Shown here: positions 25,042 to 37,400 of the stretch, piece by piece
Position numbering within the stretch: position 1 is the first letter of the stretch
Layout: each line of letters starts with the position of its first letter
DNA from: Vitrella brassicaformis
Lineage: Eukaryota; Sar; Vitrellaceae
DNA length: 64,000 nucleotides
Direction: 5' to 3'
Assembly (NCBI GenBank): GCA_001179505.1
Contig: CDMY01000395.1
Span: forward strand, 1 to 64,000
Notes under the pieces: generated by a model
The model's database searches: none
What the model was told of the DNA's origin: nothing
The model's input: only the letters and a program-made list of their open reading frames with translations
Position numbers and translations under genes: made by a program

Positions 25042-25696
25042 CTACGATCCTGTCGAGGGATAAGCTGTGAAGAAACCGCTCGTACCACTCTCCGGGCAAG
25101 TCTCTATCTCAATCGGGCACTGGTACGTCCCCTCGATTTTAGTGGAGTCAGAAGATCGGAGTATGCCCATGTAGGTACACCCACAATCGTAGCGAAGGAA
25201 GTAGTACGCGTAGTCATCCCCGTCTGCAGGATCAGCGACCCGGCCCACCCCCACGGAGAAACTGTCGACCGAAAGCAAAAAACAAACAGCATTCTCCCCG
25301 CCAGTGCTTTGTGCATGTCTTGTCTATCTGTGTGCCTAGCCTGCCCGTGGCTACCTGGTGTCCTGACTCTCCCTCTGGCACGTGTAGAGATGCTCTTGAT
25401 CCGGCAGGGTACTGCCGAACGTGCAAGTGACGTTCCCCAAACCTTCGCCGAGGTACTCCTCCTCCATGGTGAAGGTTTGTCCGAGAAAGGGGTCTTGTTC
25501 CGCTTGCGCAGTGTCAGTCTGCACGCAGACCCATAGACACACACACAGATTCATCGGACCAGCACAGCAAGAGAGGGAGTGGCTGATTCCCTACAGTCGG
25601 GGGGATGGCCGCCACGCGTACGCGGAAGTTCTCTGCCGTGCTGGGAACAATAGCACCGGCCAGGAGGGCACCGACGACGCACAGAAGAAGCTTCAT
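25042..25696 (-). CDS. Small secreted Cys-containing protein, unknown
   Basis: Three exons encode about 150 residues. Translation begins at the ATG at 25696 with a clear signal peptide 'MKLLLCVVGALLAGAIV' cleaved near STA-E. The mature part has a GxTFTMEEEYLG strand, an NVTC sequon, and six Cys residues, including a CGC cluster and a C-x6-C pair near the end, suggesting disulfides. A DGDDYAYYFLRYD segment suggests a beta-rich fold. There is no membrane anchor or retention signal. I recognise no family. It is likely exported to the surface or endomembrane system. The stop TAG lies at 25042-25044. Confidence 0.7.
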
Positions 25697-26459
25697 CGTC
25701 GATCTTCTTGCTTGAGAGGACGAGGGCACACAGATCTCGGTTTGTGTGGGCACCGGTACAGCGCTGTTAACGACGGCCAGGATGGTGGCTGGGTTGTGTA
25801 TGCTGCTGAGCTGACGAGACTGCTGCCATGCAGATATCGAGAGCCACGTTGTACCAAGTCGCTCTGTCCGGCGATCGATTGCCCTCCTCCCCCCGGGGCA
25901 ACAAAATCAGCATCTCACCTCTCTCTGTCTTCCTCTGCCCGCCCCTCCCCAACCATCGCACATGTCATCATTACGTCAGCAGGTAATGCAATAGGTACAA
26001 AAAGGACCATGAGCACAGGCCGGGAGGCAGCTGGCTAACCACAGGCAGCATACACACACATGCATCTGCATGTCTGTACGCTGCCGTGCATGAGGGAAAC
26101 AATCACTACCGATCGGTCGGTCCGTCACTCCTCCATTCTTTACACACACAACACCCGTTAACCCCCGCCCGTCCAGCAAAGTCGACACAACGACCGCACA
26201 TCACACTGCCAAAACCCCACCTGCCGCCATCGATGAGAGGCCATCCATTTCTTCTTTCCTTGATCTCTGTCTCCTCTGTCTCCTTCCTCCCAGCCGACAG
26301 ATAGACACCCCCTACGTATGGACCGACCTGCTGGCTGACTGCATCAGACAGACAAAGGGCAATGAATGACTGAATGAAAACTCACACATACACATACACA
26401 ATACACACAGAGCGGCATCCAGCCGGACTTTGCCAACAGTGGGCTTGGCCCGCTCGCTG
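25697..26459. other. Intergenic, nothing recognised
   Basis: A 763-base stretch upstream of the secreted-protein gene and downstream of the RING gene. It contains CA-rich runs but no exon or AGCTCGC heptamer that I can see. Confidence 0.55.
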
Positions 26460-27750
26460 CTATGAGGCGTCTTCGAGTATGGCGGGGAGGAGGTCCTCTC
26501 CGCAGCACGGACAACGACCAGACTGACACACCCATCCCTGTAAACACGCCCTGCACAGACAGACACACACAAGGAGAAACACAGCCGCATACAGACAGAT
26601 GCACAGGAGTGCGTCGCCGCCTCCCTCACTTGTGGAAGAGGTGTCCGCATCGCAGGTCCACAGGGCGGTAGTCCTCCTCTTCTTCGGCGGAGGGCGGCCG
26701 CACCCACGCCCTGCTCCTCTCCTCGTGAATGCTGTTGCTCGTCTGGCTGTCCGCATCACCATCGCCCCCACCACTGCCGCCATGACATCCCCCGTCGGCA
26801 GCAGGGTCCTCGATGGTGCAGTCCGTCCAGTCCGCCTCCACACCCACCAGGTGCACACGACGCGGCTGACGACGCCGCACACCCCAACTCTTGCCTGGAC
26901 CAACGAAGGAGGCGACACACAAAGACACAAAGACACAGACAGATGGCTGGATGGATGGCGATATCGTGTGGGTGCATTAGTCTGACCTTGAAGCGCATAG
27001 CTCTCGATGGGCGGCTCGAGGTAGACCGCCCTGCACCGGTGGCTCTCTGGCGGCGAGGGCGCCCAGTTGGCCTCGAGGCATATCATGCAGATGTCTGTCG
27101 GGTCGAGCGAGGCGGTCTTCCGCACTCGGAGGGGCAGCTGGCGACCGAAGGACTCAACACACTCAGTGAGAGTCGTCTCCAACACATTACACTCCTACAA
27201 CAGACACGCAACATCGATTGGCGTCTGCAGATGTCGTCCTGTCTGCCCGGCTGGCTGTCTCGCGTGGTTACCTCCTGCAGTGACCTGAGGAACCTCTGGC
27301 TCTCATTCGCCCGCTTCAGCATCCGCCCCAGCCTCTTGGCGAGCCGCTGGTGGCACTCTGTCGCCCGCCTGAAGGCCAGCGAGTCGGCACACTGCGCCAC
27401 ACCACCCTCATCGAGGCTCAGAATCAGCTCCACCCTGTCGTCACACCGATGCAGCTCGGCCGTCACCCACTCGAGACGCTGCAGACTCACACCCAGTAGG
27501 TGCAGCTGGGCCGTCTCGGCAGCTGACGATATGTTGGCCGCCTTCCTCGCGGCATGGAGCAGGGCTGGGCCGCCTGATGCCTGCTGCTGGTGGTGTGCGG
27601 CTGACGAGGTGGGTGGTGGTGTCTTGGAGAGGGTGGGTTTGGCCTCCAGCAGCCGCACTATCCGCTGCAGGTGCTGCGTGCCCAGACGCAGAAACATCAC
27701 ATCACGCTCCGCTCGGGTGCACACCTGCACATACACACAGCCATCCATAG

Positions 27751-27782
<32 letters not shown>

Positions 27783-28065
27783 GTTCTGCCGTAAGTACCT
27801 CTAGAACATGTTCCCTGAAGTAGAGCACTTTGGAGTATCTCCTCATGACGAGGCAGTACTCACACATGATGCGGACCGAGAGGTAGCAGTAGGTCACGGC
27901 CGAGCACACACCCTCCAGCAAGGATATGTAGCCCCGTCGCCGCACCGACCGCTCCTCAAAGGGCCAACTTACACTCGCCCAGCGGCTCTCAGGGGTCGTG
28001 TCGGGCGTCGACAGGTCGGCGGGCGTGTCGTCACACACGGCATCTCTTGTTGACACCTCTGACAT
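26460..28065 (-). CDS. RING-type zinc finger protein with long insertion
   Basis: Likely a ubiquitin ligase. Translation from the ATG at 28065 gives an acidic N-terminus, a hydrophobic stretch 'GVCSAVTYCYLSVRIMCEYC' and a long helical region (about 27270-27720) with heptad leucines. The RING follows. The first pair is CMIC in 'DICMICLEANW'. About 100 low-complexity Gly/Ser/Asp/Glu-rich residues then intervene, and the core continues with LRCGHLFHK, ACLQGW and RCPCC, giving a C3H2C3 pattern. The normal spacing between the first and second zinc pairs is far shorter, so the insertion is unusual. The RING is spread over three exons. The stop is at 26460-26462. No substrate domain is recognised. 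Confidence 0.7.
27751..27782. repeat. (TCTG)n microsatellite in an intron
   Basis: About eight tetranucleotide copies inside the first intron of the RING gene. Similar GACA/TCTG runs occur in introns and spacers across the window. Confidence 0.85.
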
Positions 28066-28703
28066 GGCTGCCTGCCTGCCTGCAACACACACAACACACA
28101 CACAGAGTCAGCCAGATGCACCTGAATTTTGTGTGTTTGTGTGTCCTTGTGTGTGGTGTGACTGACCCACCTACCTTAACACTGACAGCCTGAGTCGATA
28201 GATGGAGGCCTCCCCTCCCCTTGCAGCCTTGCTTGCAGACTCCCCTCCCCCTTGTGCAGACTTGTGAAGCCTTTCACGCCTCCCAACCAGCCTCCGCACC
28301 ACTCACAGGTCACAGATAGAGGGAGCTGGAAAAAGAAGCGAAATCGGACACCTCCCTTTGATGGATTTGCCGTCGAATGTGCTCAACACACGCTGCGGAT
28401 GCCTGCAGAGCGCCTTTCTTCTCCTCAAGAAGAAAGCTCGCGCCATTTGCTTTAGGGTCTCCCTTCCTCCGCGAAACCTCCAGAGAACTCGCGTGATTTT
28501 TGCTTTGGCCCTGAACGCGCGAGTTCGCAGCCATCTTGGCGGCAATTTGACTTCCCACCTCCTTTCCGCTTGTGATCTGGCCTCGCCTCGCCGCCAGACA
28601 GCCACAAAACCGTCTGCAGTGCCGTGACGGCATGCGGACGCGATAGACGCCGGGGAGAAAGCAGAAGCCGCGCCATCCATTGTTTCGGAGCCCCCCTCGG
28701 CCT
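28066..28703. promoter_or_regulatory. Bidirectional spacer of the RING and SMARCC genes
   Basis: A 638-bp start-to-start spacer with AGCTCGC at 28435-28441, a related CTCGCG at about 28490 and GCGCGAGTTCGC at about 28518-28529. No exon was seen. Confidence 0.45.
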
Positions 28704-31700
28704 ATGAGTCAACGCAGGAAGCCACACGCACCCGCTGATCAGGTCAGGCAAACGGGCGGGTCGTTGTCCCGGCTGACTGACTGACGTGTGTGTGCGGTGT
28801 GGTGTGGTGCAGCGGAATGTGCGCAATGTGGAGGATTTCATGGTTGACAAGTACGAGAAGGTGCGGCAGGAGCTGGAAAAGGTCGAGTGGATCAAGAGGG
28901 ACGCCGCATGCAACAGCAAGACACTCGCCACACTCGTCGCACACCTCACCCTCTTCATGGACCTCAACTTTGGCGCTAAGGTACATGTGTGACACCAACA
29001 CACCGACACCATCACACTCATCAAGCATGCACAGCGGGGCATCTGTCTGTCTGTCTGTCTGTCTGGTGTGTATCCATTCATCAGGTGCCTGTCGAGCAGC
29101 GTGAGATGACCAAGTTCCCTGCAGTCCTGCTCCGCGACTACCGCCCCAACGGGGCCCTCAAGACCATCCTGGAGCTGTGTTTCGAGTTCAAGGCGCAGCA
29201 GGAGGGTGCGGGCAGCCGGCGGTTTGACATCCTCACCGAGAAGGCCAAGCCACACGTCATCCAGCTGTGCCGACAGATCTTCGACCGCATCAAGGCCGAC
29301 GGTCACTGGAAGCCCCCCAAGGTGTTCTTCTGGACGGGGCAGGGCGGCGTGACCGCCGAGGATGTGGAGAGGTGCACTGCGCTCGTGAGCAAGCATCACG
29401 GTGTGGTGGTGGGTACGATCAAGGAGGCGACGCACATCGTGGTGTCTGACGCGTGCAACCCCGACTTCAACCCGAGCGACCCCGAGAGCTACTTCCGCAC
29501 CATCGAGCGAATGCGGACCGACCTGGGGAAGAACTTCAACCTCATCCACTGGTGGTACCACCCCGACTCGTACGACGTGTGGGTGCAGGGCAGCGCCGAC
29601 GACGAGATCGAGACGCCCATCCGGCCCCCTGACGGCATCTGGAAGGTGGGCATGACCTTTATCACACACCTCGAGACATTCAACGAGTGGATGAACGAGG
29701 CCGACTACGAGATCATCGAGGCCCACCTCCCCCCGCCCCTCCTCGCACACCTAGGGCAGGCCAGCGGCAAGCGCCCACAGCCCGTGCAGACGCGACAGAA
29801 GCGCCAGAAGGCCTCCCATGCCCATGAGGGCGAGCCCCCCACGCCATCCGAGGCTCCCTCCGGCAAGAGGGAGAAGCGCAAGAGCCGCAAAGCGAGGGAC
29901 GCGGAGTCGGTGGCATCCGACGACACGGCCGGCAAGGCCGCCGGCTCGATGCGCCTGCGCGTCCACAAGACCCCCCCACCAGCACGTGAAGCGCCGGGAG
30001 AGGAGAGCGAGAGACCTCGCGGCATGGTGACCCGCGACAGTCTGAAGCCCTCCCAGGGCCATTCCCGATCGCGGGTCGGCGGCGTGGACCGTGTCAAGGC
30101 GCGCAAGTCCGCTCCTGGGGGCAGGGGGGCCGAGGGCGCCGAGGCGCGGCGGCCGGAGAAGAAGCGAAAGGTGCATGGCGGCGCCGGAATCCTACCCCGA
30201 GTGCATGGCCCGACAGATCTGTCGGGGGGAGCTGGCATGGTGCTGGATGCGGCGGGCGGCGGTGTGCAGCCGATGCTGCTGCTGCAGCAGCAGCAGCAGC
30301 CACAGCACCTGCACGCGCTGCGGCTGCGGTGCAATCCGTCGATATACCACCCCACCAAGTGCAAGGTCATCGGGCGGCCGGAGGGGGAGGCGCCCCCCGT
30401 CCTGGACCCCGAGACCCTGGCGCAGCTGGACTATGGCGAGGTGCTACCTGAGGTAGCGGCGTTTGTGCGTGAGCACTGCAAGGACGTCCGCATGAAGGCC
30501 CAGTTGCCCACCATCATCGAGAAGGCCACGGTATGCAGAGAGGGGCAGGGTGGGATGGAGGGAGGGAGGGAGGAGGGAGGGTGTGATGCTTGTGTTGCGG
30601 CAATGGTCGGTTGTGTCAGGACGGTATGGATGTGGACGGCGTGGTGACGGAGCGATTCCACGCCCCACCATTGCCACCTGGTGGGTTGGCGCTTGCGAGC
30701 AAAGTGACAGACAGCACTCTGCTTCTTCGCGTGTGTGTGTCTTGTGTCAGAGCTGTGCTCGCCGTCAGTTGTGTCGGACGAGGTCTCGTCCGCATCGCCG
30801 GACGGAGCGCCACTGGCAAAACGGTCAGTACACAAACAGACACAAAAGAAGACAGACAATGCAAGCAACTATTTGTGTGTGTGGTGTGTGTTGTTCTGTG
30901 TGTCGTCAGTTCGCACGCCCGCTGGACCCAGACGGTGACTCGCGAGGGCGGGCTGCTGGTCACCCTGCCCCTCCCACCATCCGGCCCTCCCGTCCCCCCA
31001 GACCTACCACCACCACCACAAAACACTGAGCTCAACGTATCCCAGACACACACTCAAACACACACACATCCATTTATCCATCCATCCCCATGTATGTGTG
31101 TGTGTGTGCATCAATCAGGGTGCGGAGGCGGCGCGTCCCGCGTCAGCGTCTGAGGTGCCGGTGACGATTCAGCTGCCGTCGTTCGCCGACTGGTTCGACA
31201 CGGACAGTGTGCACAACATCGAGATGCAGCACCTGGGGGGCTTCTTCGGGGCCTACGAGGACGGGGAGGGGCTGGAGGAGACCAAGCGACGATATGTGGC
31301 CGTCAGGAACGCCATTGTGGAGAGATACAGGTTGGGGAGAGAAAGGAGGGAGGGAGGCATGGATGCGTGTGTGTGTGTGTGTGTGTGTCAGGATGAATCC
31401 TCGGAAGTACCTGAGTGCGACGGAGTGTCGACGGTTTATCGACGGCGATGCCCTGCTGGTGCTGCAGATACACAGCTTCCTTGACTTCTGGGGGGTCATC
31501 AACTTCCAGGTCACACCCCACACACATACATACATACACCACCCACAACAAACGAAACATTCAGTGCACTGTATCTCATTGCAATGCAGGCTGACCCATC
31601 CACCCTCCCCCTCAAGACGCGGAAGCTCCGCGAAGACACCGTCCCACAGCCAGCAGCAACCACCACAGGCGGACCATCCCAACCTGCGCCAGCACGGCCC

Positions 31701-33741
31701 ATTGGGCGCATCGGCCAGCCACAGCCACAGCCAGGCACCCAGCCGACGATGGGCATCCACCAGCAGGGCCCATCGGCAGCCGCATCGGCGTCACAGGGAG
31801 GTGTGGGTTGGCGGCCCGGTGTGGGTGCTGGTGCTGGTGTGGGTGGCGCCACCAATGTCACCACTCTCGCGTCGACTGGCCAGCGGTATGCGCTGCCCAA
31901 GGTGCCTGAGGGCCCGCCCGGTCCCAAGAAGTGCGTCAGCTGCGGCAAGATTTGCCTCTACTCCTTCTATGTCGTCCGCAAGACTGCTGGCGCACCTGGT
32001 GGGGTGACAGTGAGGACGGAGGAAGATATCATGTGAGAGAGATGTGTGTGTGTGTGTGTGTTGGTTGGTTGTGTGTGGTTGGTGCAGCGTTGTCAACTGG
32101 TGTGCTGAGCCGGTGTGCGTGGTGCGAGCTGTGCTACCGCGAGGGCCTGCTGCCGCCAAACCTGCTGCCCTCGCAGCTCAGGAAGGTGGGCGTGAGACCA
32201 CCCATACACCACCCCACACAATACACACGGTCACGGTGCCACACAATGGTGCACTCACTGCGCCTGCCATGTGTTTAATGCGTGTAGGTGACGGTGCCGT
32301 TGAGCGGTTCCCAGGACGGCCGCCCCGACGCCAGTGGCACCATGTGGACAGAACACGAGACCATGAGACTCATCGGTCAGTGCACGACCCACCACCCCAC
32401 ACCACACCTGTCGCACAAACGCTTCCCATGCTCTCAGAGGGTCTGGAGTTGTATGGCGATTCGTGGGATGAGGTGGCCTCCCACGTGGGCAACGGCAAGA
32501 CCGCCTCACAGTGCATCATGCACTTCGTCGCACTCCCCATCGAGGAGGAGACGCCGCTCCCCCCCACAGCCACAGCCGCAGCCGGCATGGGCATCGGGCG
32601 GGAGCGTGGTATGGACAGCCGCAGCCTGGCAGCCATGCTCACGTCCATGCGGGAGCGACGCGATGAGAGCGCTGTGGACTACATGATGAAACAGGTGGGT
32701 GGGTGGTGGGTGCAGAGAGGTGGGTGGTGGGCCTCCACCGATCATGGTGTGTGTGTGTGTGTGTGTCTTCGGTTCAGCTGGCGGGATTGGCGTCTGTGGT
32801 GGACCCGAAGCTCGTGACGGCCGCAATCAACGCTGCTTTGGAAGAGGTATTGCAACAACACACCACACTACACCACACCACACCCGGTGAGAGAGAGTGA
32901 GAGAGAGAGAATCGCCTTCTCCCGTTGTGTGCATGCCTCCAGGCCCGCAAGGAGAACCTGGTGCCGCCACAGATCGAGGCCCGATACCGCCCCGTGATGG
33001 CCCACCCCCTCCCACCCCGCTCCCACCCACAGATACCCCACCAGCAGCACACCTTCATGCACACGCGGGCGGCGGCGGTTGGCATCGGCAACGGGCCGCG
33101 ACCACCTGCACCGCCAGCCATGATGCCGATAGCTGCCTCGTCTGCTCCAGCTGCAGCTGCAGCAGCAGCGGCGGTGGCCGTCAAGGATAAGGGTGGGGAC
33201 ACGCTCATGTCGACGACGAACCACAATGGCACCACCGTCCAACAGCCGCCATCGGTTGTCGCGTCGGTGAGTCGGGGGGGAGGGAGAGGGCTCGTGTGCG
33301 GCGGTTGTCACTGTGTTGTCCGTGTGTGTCGCGTGTCGTCTGTGTGTGTAGGCCGTGAGTGCAGGTGTGGTTGGCGCGATGCCTGTGGTTGGCCTGGTGG
33401 CTGCGGCGCGGGAAGACCAGCAGGTGACGTCACCTGACACACACACACACCCATTCTTATTCCTCATGTCGGTCCATCGTCTGTGCACGTTGTTTATCTC
33501 AGGCTCGTGCGGGTGGTGAGGCGCTGCTGGCACAGCAGAAGGAGAGAATCGACGACAAGATGAGGCAAATCAGGTGCCCAGGCGGCGTGCGAACCTCACA
33601 CAGACACAATCACAGTCGGATCTCCACCCTGTGGCTCATGCTGTGTGTGTTGTTCGCAGGGCGTCAGGCCAGGGCCAGGAGCAGCAGCAGCAGCAGCAGG
33701 GGCAAAGAGAGGTCCGTCCAGACGGGCCCGGCCAGTCATGA
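28704..33741 (+). CDS. SMARCC1: SWI/SNF complex core subunit SMARCC/SWI3
   Basis: This scaffold subunit of SWI/SNF remodelers dimerises and holds the ATPase core in the nucleus. Domains in order: the SMARCC N-terminal module ('PHVIQLCRQIFDRI', 'VFFWTGQGGVT', 'HIVVSDACNP', 'NLIHWWYHPDSYDVW'); a basic disordered linker with poly-Q; SWIRM ('LPSFADWFDTDSVHNIE', 'YLSATECRRFIDGDAL', 'IHSFLDFWGVINFQ', about 31160-31510); a ZZ-type finger (CVSCGKIC, then RCAWCELCY); SANT ('MWTEHETMRLI' and 'SWDEVASHVGNGKT', about 32340-32530); and the C-terminal helix 'LAGLASVVDPKLVTAAINAA'. The start ATG (28704) is in a 39-base exon. A poly-Q run occurs just before the stop at 33739-33741. The multidomain match leaves little doubt. 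The Ala/Gln/Pro-rich linkers are longer than in animals. Confidence 0.93.
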
Positions 33742-34475
33742 GGGCGCTCGCTCATTCCATCGGATGGGAGACAGACGGAGGTGTGTAGGTGCTGTAGGTG
33801 CTGTGGGTAGCGTCATTTCCAAACATACATAGACCAGGGAACTGTCCCAGACAGGTGTTGAGTTGGGTTGAGTCGAGTGTCCCTGCCCCCCCCTGTCTGT
33901 CCCTGTGGGGTATGCGCCATTTGATGAGGGCGCTGCCGTGTAAACAGCGGCTTTGTCATACTGGAGATACCCCTGATGTACAGGGAGGGAGGGGGCAGGC
34001 ACACAGACAGACAAGATGACTGACTGGAACAGACAGACGTCGCTTTGCTGTGCTGCCATTCCCACCCCCCCTCTCTGTTTATGCGCCACTTATCACATGC
34101 ACTGTGACGTCCCCGGCGAGCTGCAGCTCACTTGCGGCTCGGCAGCGACGCCACGGTGCGTGTCTTAAGGGGCGGAGGCAGTCAGACAGACAGACAGGGA
34201 AGGCAGGGGATTGCGTCCGTCATGGGTAGGTGATGTTGGATGGATGGATTGGCTCTCAAGTGGTTTTACAGACAGACAGACCGACAGGTACACAACGACG
34301 GTGTCCGGCCACTGACGATACGTAATAAAAGAAGTAATATACACACACATGCAATACAATATGGTTCTGTCTGTGCTCCTCCGCCCATCCATCCCTACAC
34401 ACGTGTGCCATACCACCGATGGGCCCCTCTCTGTCCCCCATCCCACCCCACATCCAACAGCCAGTCGGTCCTCTT
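33742..34475. other. Convergent spacer between SMARCC and CLC genes
   Basis: Mainly simple sequence (GACA and CATC runs), with a 12-base palindrome GAGCTGCAGCTC near 34118. One GCGAGCT heptamer at 34116-34122 overlaps that palindrome and is not near any start codon. No gene was recognised. Confidence 0.55.
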
Positions 34476-37400
34476 TCATTTCTTGGTCGGTGTCTCCTCC
34501 TCATAGCCACCTTTGGCATCATCGACGTCAATCCGGAACTCTATCGGGCGCTGACAAACATAAAACACACACACCAAACAACACTCACACACAAGTGCTC
34601 TCCCCCCACCCCTCCCCACCTGTTGCCTCCTCTGCGCCCTCCGAGCCTCCACCGACGCAGACGCAGTCGCCCCCAGCGCACCATCAGTGCCCGACCGACT
34701 CATCAGCCCGCCTCTATCTGTAAAGGCCTCATACCCACTGGTGCTACTCATACCCCTGTGTGGCCGTGCAGCAGCAGCAGCAGCAGCAGCGCTGGTGCCG
34801 CTGTCCTGGGGGACTGGCACCACCCTTGACGTGATGGTGTGCGAGCGGGGTGAGTAGTCTCGTGTGGGGGATCGCCTGACGTGGTGGGGTGGGGGCGGCT
34901 GCGAGTCGGGGTGGTCGAAGTAGTTGGACTCCACCGTGGCGTCGCCCCGCAGGAGGACGGAGCTCTTGCGCACTGTGGGGGAGAAGTGGTTGGCCTGTGA
35001 GTATGGCAACCAACACATTCACACACACAGACACACACAATTAAATGGTGGATGGGTGTGTCGCGTCGCGTGTACCTCAGTTGATTCGGCTGGCGAGACC
35101 CCCCGCACGAAGGACTGAACGAACTTCTCCTTCAGGAGCTCATACTCGGCTGACAGACAGAACACAGGGTGGATGCATGGGGGCATCGTGTGTGTGTGGG
35201 AGGGGGGATGGGGGGATGGCCTCACGTGGCAGCTGGCTGGACGGGTCGACATTCTCCAGGCCGCTCTCAATGAAAGACTCCCTGGTCACCACTCCTGAAC
35301 CGCGACAACACTTTCTGTGTGTGTGTCTGTGTGTGTGTGTCTCTGTGTGTGTGTGTTGTCGTGTCCCTTTCAGGGTGTGTGTACCGATGAGTTGTCCCTC
35401 TCCGTCACACACAAAGAGCTGACCGATGTTCAGCATCGTGAAGAGGAAATGCAGCTTGCTCTGAACAGACACAAACACGGTCGGCACACACAGCACAGCA
35501 ATCATGCATACGATCTATCTGCCCTTCCGGCTTGGCTTACCACGGGCGTGTGTGGCATGACGGTGAGCGGGGCCCAGTCGATCGCACACAGATCCAGGTC
35601 AAAATGGGTGCCTGCACATCCATCCATCCATCCAGCTGCAATGAGAGAGAGAGAAACAACCCCACCTTGTAGCGAGGAGATGTCATAGAGATCAAGGTTG
35701 CCGTCTTGGATGGCGAGAGGGGGCTGGGGGCTCCCCCGCTGACCATTGGTGGCAGCTGCGGCTGCTGCTGCCGACTGCTGCTGCTGTTGAGCAATGGGGA
35801 GGGGCGGGATGGTCGTGGATGCTACTGAGGCGTTCAGGAGATCACCACCTGCACACACAGATGGGCGTGGTGTGGTATGGTCTGCGCGCCTGGTGTATGT
35901 ATGTGTTGTGAATGTACCGATTCCTGAGCCGACGGGCGTCTCGGTGTATTGGGGGACCTGATGCCTGAACACACAACACAAAACAACAGGTATGTCACAG
36001 CACCTCCCCCTCCCCCTCCCCTCTCTCTCTCCCTGCCTACTCGTTGGTCTGCGCCGCCATGGATCCGTTCCGCCCATTCTCCGCCCTCTGGGGATACAGC
36101 GGCTGCTGCGCCTCTCCAAGAGCCCCATGGCTCAACGCCACCGCTCGTCGTTGTCGCGTCGGCCGCAGCCACCTCTCATAGAACTTGGCGGCCCTTCTGG
36201 CCCGCCGGTATTTCTTCATGATGGCGTCGATCTCAGCGCAGGGCAGCACCGCCACGAGCTTGGGGTGCTCCCGAGAGGCGACCAGTGGGACTGCGGCACC
36301 AAGGCATGCGACACGGCAGATGAGGGCGTCTGTGAGGGTGGCGCCGCGGATGGGCAGAGTGAAGGCGGAGGGGGAGAACCTGTGTGACATACATATGCAC
36401 GCAGAGGTAGAGGGAGAGGAGGGGGCATTTGCGGGGGTGTGTGCTTGTGTGTTGTGAGTGGATGGCTGGCCTCGTACATGATGTCTGCAGCCGTGAGAGA
36501 GTACATCTTCTTGCTGCGGATGGCCGGCAAATAAGGCAGACGCTGAATGAACGAACCAAGACACAGACAGAAGACAATAAAGACACGCAGACAGAGTGGT
36601 GGGCGTAGGTGTGTGTAGGGTCCCCACCCACCCACCCACACACACCTTGCTGCGCAGCATCATTTCGTATACGGAAATGCTGAGTGCCGCGTTGGTGACG
36701 TAGGCCATCAGCACCGCCAGCAGCACCGGCAGCATCATCTGCAGCTGACCTGACCATACATAAAAGGCAGCCAACACAAGCATACTCTCATACTCTCTCC
36801 CTCCGCGTGTGAGCGTGTTGTCTGTCACCCACCAGTGAGCTCGAATACGATCACCGTCACGCTGATGGTTCTGGTCACACCTACGCCATCGATGACAGAC
36901 ACAACACCATGGGGCGCCTTGTGGCATGGTGTACTCAGCTGACCGGCTGCGAGGGCCGCCGCCCCCACCACGGCATACGATGCCGCCACCGATGCGCCAA
37001 ACATGGACGCGATGAATCGCCCGAACAGCCGACCTGATACACAGAAAAATGGACGGCACACACGCAGATATGGACATTTGGAAGCCAGCCTCCTCTTGAC
37101 AAATGACAAATGGGGTTTACCGAATGCGGCGCCGGCTACAAACACAGGCGTAAAGAGGCCGCATGGGACGGGGCACGACAGCGACAAAGCCGTCACTGCA
37201 CCAGCCAACCAACACACGCATCCATCCATCCATCCATTGTGTGCTGTGTTTGGTTTACCGATGAGTTTGTAGGGGACATAGACGAGCAGCGACCCCACTT
37301 CACCAAGTCGCCACCGAGAGACATCTGACAAATGACACAGAATGCAGCAACAGAATGCAGCCACACATGATGGATGGATGGATGGATGGGCGGACGGAGG

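Noticed and set aside
29041-29062. Short TGTC tetranucleotide arrays as CRISPR-like repeats
   Set aside because: They are simple microsatellites without spacers, in a eukaryotic nuclear genome.
28452-29750. Long minus-strand frame opposite the start of SMARCC
   Set aside because: The plus strand has a clear multidomain family match and splice sites; this frame is a shadow.
34116-34122. GCGAGCT copy as evidence of a hidden promoter
   Set aside because: It lies in a convergent spacer within a GAGCTGCAGCTC palindrome and no gene starts nearby.
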